A stretch of DNA of 11,341 nt from an uncultured Chlorobiota bacterium. GTDB lineage: Bacteria; Bacteroidota; Bacteroidia; Bacteroidales; JAADGE01. Made by a program: the position numbers and the translations under genes. The DNA is taken from assembly GCA_947311125.1 (NCBI GenBank), contig CAMZKI010000293.1, positions 1-11,341 on the forward strand, given 5' to 3'. Shown here piece by piece: positions 1 to 5,131 of the stretch; within the stretch, counting starts at the first letter, position 1; each line of letters opens with the position of its first letter. The notes under the pieces are model-generated. The model saw only the letters and a program-made list of their open reading frames with translations. It ran no database searches and had not been told where the DNA came from.

Positions 1-684
1 CAATTTTCCGTCAGGGTAAAAAGCTTTCCAAAATCCCGTACGTAAATTATCCTTATATTTGCCGTATTCTGCCGGTTGTCCGTTATTGTGATAAGATTTA
101 TACTCTCCGTTTAATGCCCCGTTTTTATAATTATATTCTGCCATTAAAACACCGTTTTCGTAATAAGCAGTAAGTTTTCCGTCCAAAAGACCGTTTTTAT
201 AAAAACTTTTTCGTTCGATATTGCCTGACTTATAATAAACATACAGGGTGTCCGAATAAAGACCTTCAACTTTTTTTCCTCTGTAATTTAATTCTCCGGT
301 ATCATAATACGATTCCCACAAACCGTTTTCCTTACCGTAAACATAGTTTTGCACTTCGCTTAATGTCCCGTCATTTCTGTATTTAAAAACTTTTCCGTTT
401 AACAAACCGTTTTCGTAAAAACCCTCACTCTTAATATTTCCGTTTTTGTAATATGTAACGATTTTGCCGTCAGGAAAACTGTTTTTATAAACTCCCTCCT
501 GCTCTTTTTCCCCGGATATGTAATAATGAAGAAATTTTCCTGTCCTTTTATTTTTTTTTAAATTTATTTCAGATTTTATATTACCGTTTTCATAATAAAT
601 TTTCCACTTGCCTTCCGTAAGATTATCAGCAAACTCCCCTTCCTGTAAAATATTTCCGTTTTTTCCGTAAAATTTATAATTACC
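1..684 (-). repeat. 72-bp coding periodicity (24-residue MORN-like units)
   Basis: Nine and a half consecutive units of exactly 72 bp encode the repeats of the partial minus-strand gene, with no insertion or deletion between unit starts (residues 53, 77, 101 and so on to 269). The units are diverged at DNA level but share plus-strand echoes such as ccgtttttataa, which is the complement of codons for Y-K-N-G. This is a protein repeat, not an intergenic or CRISPR repeat. Confidence 0.8.
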
Positions 685-840
685 GTGTTTTACGGTATCT
701 TTACCGTTTACGAATGCAAAATATTCTTCTTTTACAACAGAATTATTTTTATCGTAATATGTTTTTATAAACTCCTGCCCGAAAAGCGAAAGATTCAAAA
801 AAAACAAACTTGTTGAGAATATTAAAATTCTTTTAATCAC
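1..840 (-). CDS. Secreted MORN-type (YwqK-like) repeat protein, GTG start, 3' end outside window
   Basis: The frame is open from a GTG at 840-838 to the left edge (280 residues seen, no stop), so the C-terminus is missing. Residues 1-22 form a signal peptide (basic MIKR, hydrophobic core, end SLFGQ), so the protein is exported, to the periplasm or cell surface. From G53 onward the chain is an unbroken series of 24-residue repeats with the pattern G-x-(W/F/Y)-x-x-Y-Y-x-x-G-x-(I/L), then a short polar or Tyr-rich strand, as in MORN_2/YwqK-like families. Repeat glycines fall at 53, 77, 101, 125, 149, 173, 221, 245 and 269; the unit at 197 has Asp instead. No in-frame ATG lies near the start, and GTG gives both the signal peptide and a 4-base overlap (GTGA, 840-837) with the upstream chaperone-like gene, so the two are probably translationally coupled. 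YwqK relatives are often auto-labelled antitoxins; nothing here supports that. The role is unknown; a surface or structural scaffold of the neighbouring system is one guess. Confidence 0.85.
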   Translation of the reverse strand, partial: MIKRILIFSTSLFFLNLSLFGQEFIKTYYDKNNSVVKEEYFAFVNGKDTVKHGNYKFYGKNGNILQEGEFADNLTEGKWKIYYENGNIKSEINLKKNKRTGKFLHYYISGEKEQEGVYKNSFPDGKIVTYYKNGNIKSEGFYENGLLNGKVFKYRNDGTLSEVQNYVYGKENGLWESYYDTGELNYRGKKVEGLYSDTLYVYYKSGNIERKSFYKNGLLDGKLTAYYENGVLMAEYNYKNGALNGEYKSYHNNGQPAEYGKYKDNLRTGFWKAFYPDGKL

Positions 841-1685
841 TTTTTATTATCTGAATTTTCATTTTTATCCTTTTTCGGTAATATCATCAGCGGCTTATTT
901 AATCTGGTTCCTTCAATAGTAATGTCTTTTCCGTAATCAAGAAGGGCTACAAAAGAGTATTTTCCTGCAGGCAATGTATCCGGTAATTTAAATTTCACCT
1001 CACGCTGAAAACCCGGAAAAGATTCAAAGTAAATCGGTTCAAATTCAAATTCTTCTGCCGTTCCCAAATTTGAGGCGATAAAAGTAACTTTACATTTTGC
1101 AATATTTTTCCCCTGATTTATAACATCTGCAACAAAATATCTGTTTAGGGTATCAATACTGCTTACCTCTCTCAAATCTTTAATTTTAAGCTTCGGCTTT
1201 AAATTTACCACGGGGGCTCTGTAAACTTCAACAGAAATACGCCCGCTGACCCTTACACCGGCACCAAACCCCCGGTCAACATCAAAACTTGTTTTTTCAT
1301 GCACGGTTTGAACATACATTAAAGCCCATCTGGTTGAATAATCATCAACCGGAGGCTGCATAGTTATTTTAATCAAAACTTGTTCGTTAGGATTTATATC
1401 AAAGAAAGTTTTTTCCGGTGTTATCCATTCCGCACAAGATGTTTTAGAAGAGTTTCTTTCAATTGCCTGTTTATTACCGTATTTATCAATAACAAAATCA
1501 GCAAATGTTATCATAAAAGAGGTTCTGAAATTAGAATGATTTTTAACAGATAAAACTTTCGTTTGAGAATCCTCCGGGTCTACCTTAAAGTTTATTTTTA
1601 CCGGAGCCACTTCAAAATCTTGAGATTTAACCTGTAAAGATAACAAAAGAATAAATACAGATAAAAGTAACTTATTGTTTAACAT
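837..1685 (-). CDS. Periplasmic PapD/WxLIP-like two-domain chaperone candidate
   Basis: A 282-residue exported protein. Residues 1-22 are a signal peptide ending KSQ. Residues 23-130 look like a PapD-type Ig domain: an opening strand FEVAPVKINF, a VLSVKNHS strand (the 'l.v.N' pattern of chaperones), DFVIDKYGNK, then SCAEWITP and a strand preceded by NPNEQVLIKITMQPP, which matches the 'l.PgE...v.v...P' pattern of fimbrial chaperones and of the DUF916/WxLIP family. R119-W-A-L-M-Y-V ends the domain. After the linker VSGRISVEVYRAP (147-158), residues 160-268 form a second beta domain with VADVINQGKNIAKCKV and LPAGKYSFVALLDYG, typical of NEW3/CARDB-like Ig folds. The charged tail PKKDKNENSDNKK has no membrane anchor. 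Expected role: hold or cap exported beta-strand subunits in the periplasm; the two small secreted paralogues across the divergent spacer are candidate clients. Its TGA stop overlaps the GTG start of the repeat-protein gene. The fold is fairly likely; the exact family and clients are inferred. Confidence 0.7.
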   Translation of the reverse strand: MLNNKLLLSVFILLLSLQVKSQDFEVAPVKINFKVDPEDSQTKVLSVKNHSNFRTSFMITFADFVIDKYGNKQAIERNSSKTSCAEWITPEKTFFDINPNEQVLIKITMQPPVDDYSTRWALMYVQTVHEKTSFDVDRGFGAGVRVSGRISVEVYRAPVVNLKPKLKIKDLREVSSIDTLNRYFVADVINQGKNIAKCKVTFIASNLGTAEEFEFEPIYFESFPGFQREVKFKLPDTLPAGKYSFVALLDYGKDITIEGTRLNKPLMILPKKDKNENSDNKK

Positions 1686-1722
1686 TTTTTGGGTTTTTAT
1701 AAAAAATATAGCTTTAGAATTT

Positions 1723-1753
1723 CAAATATAAATATTAATTATTAATTTTCATA
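1723..1753 (-). promoter_or_regulatory. Bacteroidota-type promoter for the chaperone-repeat protein pair
   Basis: Read on the minus strand, 1730-1723 is TATATTTG, a full match to the -7 consensus TAnnTTTG. Exactly 19 bases upstream is TATG (1753-1750), a 3-of-4 match to the -33 TTTG. Transcription would start near 1716, leaving a leader of about 30 bases before the ATG at 1685. The region is very AT-rich, so chance matches are possible. Confidence 0.42.
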
Positions 1754-1789
1754 ATTATTTGAATCCTCTAAAACCAAAACACTAAAAAC

Positions 1790-1817
1790 ATTAAATGCCT
1801 AACTATTGACATTTAAT
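1790..1817. promoter_or_regulatory. Inverted repeat in the divergent spacer, possible operator
   Basis: ATTAAATG (1790-1797) and CATTTAAT (1810-1817) are perfect 8-base inverted arms 12 bases apart. A second pair, ATGTT (1818-1822) and AACAT (1832-1836), follows directly. They sit upstream of the phosphatase start and beyond the -33 of the divergent chaperone promoter, where a regulator of both directions could bind. AT-richness makes short inverted repeats common, so this is only a candidate. No good TAnnTTTG promoter was found for the plus-strand gene in this 189-bp spacer. Confidence 0.2.
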
Positions 1818-1874
1818 ATGTTACAGCAAGCAACATTTTAAATTAAACCATATTTTATATAAACCATTTGTAAA

Positions 1875-3785
1875 ATGCACATAATAAAACACCAAATTTT
1901 ATTTAAGTTTAGTATTATACTATTATTTTTTTTCTGTTTTTTTTCTGTTTCCGATGCTCAAATATCAAAAAAAGACGAAGAAACGCTTAAAAAATTTACA
2001 GATAAGGCAAATGAATACTTAAGTAACGATAATTACGGCGATGCAGCAGCCGCATATTACAAAGCAGGACTGTTCTGTTTTGAAAAAAATTCAGGAAAAA
2101 AAGCAATACCTTATTTAAAAGAATCTGCAAACTTATACGGGAAAAACAAAGATTTTAAAAAGGTAATGAAAATATACAGTAATATAGGTCTTATTTACGC
2201 AAATATTGATGAGTATGAAAAAGCCCTTTTGTATTTTCAACAAAGCCTTAAAATAAGAAAAAGCATAGGAACACAAAAAGATATTGCATCCGGACTTTTA
2301 GATTTAGCTTACATTTTATCCGTCCGAAAAGATTATAAGAATGCAATTATGAATATCTTAAAAGCCCTTGATATTGCAAATAAAAATCAAGAGTCAAAAC
2401 TTGTTTTAATGAGTTACAGAATGCTGGCTGACAACTACCAAAAAGCCGGGAATATGCAAAAAGCCGCAGAATATATGGATAAATTTGCTTCTTACAGACA
2501 ACATTTTGAAAAAAAACAGACAAAAGAGCGTGTAAGCGAAGAGCGTATAAAATCAATTGCAGAAATACGAATGAAAGAAGCCGAAACAAAGACAAAACAA
2601 TTAGAACTTGAACTTATAAGAAAAAATAAAGAAATTGCAGAAGATACCTTAAACAGAAAATTAAAAGCTCAACAAGATTCGCTGATTATTGCAGAAGCAA
2701 AAATAGCTCTTGAAAAAACGAAACTTGAAAAAGCTGAAAAAGACAGGCTGCTGGCAGAAGCAAAAGCAAAAGAAGAAAAAGCAACCCAAAGATTAATTTA
2801 TACACTGGGAGCAGGAGCTATTACAATAATTTTAATAATTGCTTTCGGACTGATTTTAAACATCAGAAGACGAAAAAAACATAACAAACAACTAAGAGAA
2901 ACCAATGAAGAAATTGAACGGCAAAAAAGAAACGTAGAGCTGAAAAACAGAGAACTGACAAATGCTTTTAATAAAATTGAAGAACAAAATAAAGATATAA
3001 ATGCCAGTATAAATTACGCCGTAAATATCCAAAAGTCAATGCTCCCGAGTCAAAGCTTACTTCAAAAATTTATACCGGAATCATTCATCCTGTTTAAACC
3101 GAGAGATAAAGTAAGCGGTGATTTTTACTGGTTCAAAAATATTATTGTAAACCCGGGCAAAGCCGATGCCCACAACAGAATATTTATATCAGCTATCGAC
3201 TGTACCGGGCACGGTGTTCCGGGAGCATTCCTTTCAATGTTGAGTTACAACTTACTGGACAATATAGTGGAGCAAAAAAAAATATACAAGCCCGGAAACA
3301 TTCTTGATGAGCTTCATTCCGGAGTAAGAAAATCATTAAGGCAAAATGAATCTAATAACAGAGACGGAATGGATATGGCTCTTTGCTCTTATATTCCCGA
3401 AAGTAATCTTCTGGAATTTGCCGGAGCAAAAAACCCTTTAGTCTATATAAAAAATAATAAACTGCACAGGGTTAAAGGTAATATTAAACCAATAGGCGGC
3501 ATTATTTACGATAAGAATGAAAATACAAATTTCACAACAAAAAGCATAGAAATTGACAGCCCTACTACTGTATATATATTTTCTGACGGATATGCCGACC
3601 AGATAGGCGAACAGACCGGACGAAAACTTATGAGCAAATTTTTCAGAAGTCTGCTGGCTGATATACACGACAAACCACTTGATAAACAAAGAGAAATATT
3701 AAGTTTATTCTTAAAAAAATGGCAAGGAAAGTTAGAGCAAGTTGATGACATTGTCATTATCGGCTTCAAACTTTACCCTTTATAA
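1875..3785 (+). CDS. Membrane TPR protein with SpoIIE-type (PP2C-like) serine phosphatase domain
   Basis: 636 residues. Residues 1-29 are a signal peptide or N-terminal membrane anchor (ending SVSDAQ). Residues 35-205 are TPR repeats (for example 58-90, 98-131, 136-169, 178-207; 'Y.kAl.yf.qsLki'). Residues 210-305 form a long Lys/Glu-rich coiled coil. One membrane helix spans about 308-330, followed by RRRKK, and a second coiled coil covers 335-380. The SpoIIE phosphatase domain runs from about 400 to 634, with PRDKVSGDFYWF (D416), DCTGHGVPGAFLSM (D442), RDGMDMALC, the SDG motif (D571) and the final VDDIVIIGF (D624/D625). The metal-binding aspartates of the PP2C/SpoIIE fold are therefore present and the enzyme is probably active. 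Predicted topology puts the TPRs in the periplasm and the phosphatase in the cytoplasm, so it could relay an envelope signal by dephosphorylating a protein, classically a STAS-domain anti-anti-sigma factor; no such partner lies in the window. The two small exported proteins and the barrel protein follow on the same strand. Start: first ATG that gives a complete signal peptide; no Shine-Dalgarno is visible. Confidence 0.9.
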   Translation: MHIIKHQILFKFSIILLFFFCFFSVSDAQISKKDEETLKKFTDKANEYLSNDNYGDAAAAYYKAGLFCFEKNSGKKAIPYLKESANLYGKNKDFKKVMKIYSNIGLIYANIDEYEKALLYFQQSLKIRKSIGTQKDIASGLLDLAYILSVRKDYKNAIMNILKALDIANKNQESKLVLMSYRMLADNYQKAGNMQKAAEYMDKFASYRQHFEKKQTKERVSEERIKSIAEIRMKEAETKTKQLELELIRKNKEIAEDTLNRKLKAQQDSLIIAEAKIALEKTKLEKAEKDRLLAEAKAKEEKATQRLIYTLGAGAITIILIIAFGLILNIRRRKKHNKQLRETNEEIERQKRNVELKNRELTNAFNKIEEQNKDINASINYAVNIQKSMLPSQSLLQKFIPESFILFKPRDKVSGDFYWFKNIIVNPGKADAHNRIFISAIDCTGHGVPGAFLSMLSYNLLDNIVEQKKIYKPGNILDELHSGVRKSLRQNESNNRDGMDMALCSYIPESNLLEFAGAKNPLVYIKNNKLHRVKGNIKPIGGIIYDKNENTNFTTKSIEIDSPTTVYIFSDGYADQIGEQTGRKLMSKFFRSLLADIHDKPLDKQREILSLFLKKWQGKLEQVDDIVIIGFKLYPL

Positions 3786-3786
3786 T

Positions 3787-3817
3787 TTTGTTTTTATATC
3801 TTTTTATATTAATTTTA
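3787..3817 (+). promoter_or_regulatory. Candidate promoter for the small exported subunit genes
   Basis: TTTG (3787-3790), a 19-base spacer, then TAATTTTA (3810-3817) match the Bacteroidota TTTG-N19-TAnnTTTG consensus except for the last base. The -33 begins two bases after the phosphatase stop codon, and transcription would start near 3824, about 30 bases before the ATG at 3856. This would let the small subunits be expressed more strongly than, or independently of, the phosphatase. Confidence 0.4.
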
Positions 3818-3855
3818 GCAGGTAAATATTTTTTTAAACCAAAAAATACCATATT

Positions 3856-4329
3856 ATGAAAAAGTTAACTATTTTAATTACAGCGGTTTTATTTTCAATT
3901 ACCGGTGTTTTTTCTCAGCCCGTTTCTGATTCCGGAGTCATCCCCGTAGGTGTAACGCTTAACTCAATTCTAAGGCTTAATATTACAAGCGGCGGAAACT
4001 TGGAATATGTTGTAAATACCATAGACCAGTACACTAACGGAATTGCCCAAAATGCTCGTTATGACACACATTTTACTGTAGCGTCATCCGTAGATTTTGA
4101 TGTTACACTAACAGCAGATGCAGCTACATTTATAGGAGTAGATGATGCTGCTCACACAATCCCTCTTGACAACTTGGGGTACCTTGTTGTTGCAGACGCA
4201 GGAGCAACCGGTTCTAACGGAGTAAATTGGGATTTGCCTGCCGCCGTAGTCCCGTTAACAAATGCTGTAGCCCCTATTGTAACATCAAACTATCCCGGAC
4301 TCGGAATATTACTCAAAATGCTTTTGTAA
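3856..4329 (+). CDS. Small exported beta-rich subunit, frameshifted before its C-terminal strands
   Basis: As read, 157 residues. Residues 1-20 are a clear signal peptide (MKKLTILITAVLFSITGVFS, cleavage near the following Q). The mature part is rich in beta-strand patterns and small or acidic residues, with no Cys: LRLNITSGGNLEYVV, a Y-T-N-G motif at 59-62, then FDVTLTADAATFIG (81-94). It is homologous to the downstream protein at 4545-5063: LNITSGGNLEYVVNTIDQYTNGI matches LTIESGGSVNFYFNSLEKYKNGI, each carrying an S/G-G-G-rich turn, and the FDVTLTADAATFIG region matches WKLDVKALSPTIDG. After G148 (codon 4297-4299) the frame runs into unrelated LGILLKMLL and stops. The conserved C-terminus continues in another frame to 4445, so the intact protein would have about 196 residues. 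Layout resembles pilin-like or WxL-like surface subunits; the family is not firmly recognised. Unless the break is a sequencing error, the product lacks its last strands and is probably non-functional. Confidence 0.75.
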   Translation: MKKLTILITAVLFSITGVFSQPVSDSGVIPVGVTLNSILRLNITSGGNLEYVVNTIDQYTNGIAQNARYDTHFTVASSVDFDVTLTADAATFIGVDDAAHTIPLDNLGYLVVADAGATGSNGVNWDLPAAVVPLTNAVAPIVTSNYPGLGILLKMLL

Positions 4330-4445
4330 TACAATGGAGATTAGGAACAGGTGAAGGCACAATGAATGCAACATCACTGCTGCAACAAAGTATTACGTCC
4401 GACAGATATGTCGTAAATGCAATTATTCAACTGTCACAACATTAA
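4299..4445 (+). pseudogene. Out-of-frame C-terminal part of the frameshifted subunit gene
   Basis: Reading from 4299 in the frame one base back from the upstream part gives 48 residues, TRNITQNAFVIQWRLG and onward to SDRYVVNAIIQLSQH, ending at TAA 4443-4445. The end aligns with the C-terminus of the paralogue downstream: DRYVVNAIIQL against DHYVIDIVFTL, both preceded by a SLL/SLI-containing segment. It is therefore the true tail of the gene starting at 3856. The simplest repair is one extra A at 4297-4299 (GGA-CT to GGA-ACT), giving Y-P-G-T-R-N. No slippery heptamer sits at the crossing point, so programmed frameshifting is unlikely. Confidence 0.75.
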
Positions 4446-4461
4446 TATAAAATCATTATTT

Positions 4462-4508
4462 TTAAGGAAAATTTCAAATATTCCGGTATAATGCCGGATT
4501 TTCCTTAA
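4462..4508 (+). promoter_or_regulatory. Stem-loop between the two subunit genes
   Basis: TTAAGGAAAAT (4462-4472) pairs perfectly with ATTTTCCTTAA (4498-4508). Inside, CCGG (4483-4486) pairs with CCGG (4494-4497) around a 7-base loop, so the two stems stack on the 3' side with a 10-base bulge on the 5' side. There is no run of T after the last arm, so it is not a typical intrinsic terminator. It starts 17 bases after the displaced stop of the first subunit and could be an attenuator or an mRNA 3'-end stabiliser that sets the ratio of the two subunits. Confidence 0.5.
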
Positions 4509-4544
4509 TATTATCAATATTACAAATTGATAAACGGGATTGTT

Positions 4545-5063
4545 ATGAATAAGTTGCTGATTATGGTTTTTGTTATATTGTTTTTCGGCAATTATGCTGC
4601 CGGACAGAACACTACATCAAGATTAACCATTGAATCCGGCGGTTCTGTCAATTTTTATTTTAACTCTCTGGAAAAATATAAAAACGGTATAACTTACACC
4701 GACTGGACAAAGCTTAGAATCTATTATAATGATACTACAGATGCAGGCGGAATCGGAATTTATCCGACTTGGAAGTTAGATGTTAAGGCTTTAAGCCCGA
4801 CAATTGACGGAGATGCAGGAAACACATTGAATTTGAATACTATTGAATTAGAAGCAACCGGAAACCCCGGCAGCACCGGGGTTCAGGCTCTGAGTAATAT
4901 TGATGTTTCGCTTATTACGGGAGGAGCAATTACAGCCCCTGCTACTACCGTTATTTTTATTACATATAATTGCGGTAAAAGTATACTGACTCAAAACTCA
5001 CTAATAGGAAAAAATCCCGACCATTATGTAATAGATATAGTTTTTACTCTCGGCAGAAATTAA
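4545..5063 (+). CDS. Small exported beta-rich subunit, intact paralogue
   Basis: 172 residues from the ATG at 4545. A TTG 18 bases upstream is in frame, but only the ATG places a basic residue (MNK) directly before the signal peptide core LLIMVFVILFFGNYAAG; cleavage falls near residue 20-21. The mature chain repeats the layout of the upstream paralogue: TSRLTIESGGSVNFYF, EKYKNGIT (43-50), TWKLDVKALSPTIDGDAG (75-92), a small-residue-rich middle, then the C-terminal NSLIGKNPDHYVIDIVFTL. The alternating Y-V-I-D-I-V-F-T-L end is the kind of edge strand that donor-strand subunits and WxL domains use, and W76-K-L is a W-x-L triplet in the position where WxL proteins carry their first one. There is one Cys (C143) and no lipobox. 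Likely exported and bound by the chaperone candidate at 837-1685 or moved by the barrel protein encoded 68 bases downstream. Subunit identity is inferred; real homology to WxL or pilins is not established. Confidence 0.75.
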   Translation: MNKLLIMVFVILFFGNYAAGQNTTSRLTIESGGSVNFYFNSLEKYKNGITYTDWTKLRIYYNDTTDAGGIGIYPTWKLDVKALSPTIDGDAGNTLNLNTIELEATGNPGSTGVQALSNIDVSLITGGAITAPATTVIFITYNCGKSILTQNSLIGKNPDHYVIDIVFTLGRN

Positions 5064-5131
5064 TCATAAACTCAAAAACATGATATTGAACAATAATATA
5101 TCATATTAAATTCGGCAGAATTACGTAATTT

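Noticed and set aside
1..840. Regularly spaced ccgtttttataa-like motifs on the plus strand, superficially like a repeat array or CRISPR
   Set aside because: They are the complement of repeated Y-K-N-G codons in an open minus-strand reading frame; units are 72 bp, diverged, and have no distinct spacers.
1..840. Antitoxin of a toxin-antitoxin pair, as YwqK-like proteins are often labelled
   Set aside because: The protein carries a signal peptide, is coupled to a chaperone-like gene, and no toxin-like gene adjoins it within the window.
2347..2595. Open minus-strand frame inside the phosphatase gene, and similar 60-90-codon frames at 3438-3769, 5398-5658, 6080-6562, 7538-7738 and within hppA
   Set aside because: All lie opposite or inside strongly supported genes, show Cys/Ser/Phe-rich composition typical of antisense reading, and have no recognisable domain.
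4228..4236. W-D-L triplet (residues 125-127 of the first subunit) as a WxL motif
   Set aside because: It lies in a loop-like, Asn/Gly/Pro-rich stretch and has no counterpart in the paralogue, so it is probably chance.
4227..4298. Independent small gene starting at ATG 4227
   Set aside because: The part before 4299 is an out-of-frame reading of the subunit gene (Cys/Arg-rich and unlike the paralogue); only the part after 4299 is real, as the displaced C-terminus.
4297..4329. Programmed -1 ribosomal frameshift in the first subunit gene
   Set aside because: The crossing zone has no X-XXY-YYZ slippery heptamer in the zero frame (CTC-AAA-ATG does not fit) and no clear downstream pseudoknot; a lost base explains it more simply.
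4527..4544. TTG start for the second subunit, adding six residues
   Set aside because: The ATG at 4545 gives a standard MNK signal peptide; the extension adds no feature and uses a rarer start.
5080..5104. Inverted repeat ATGATAT/ATATCAT before the barrel-protein gene
   Set aside because: Seven A/T-rich base pairs with an 11-base loop in AT-rich sequence; too weak to call an operator or terminator.
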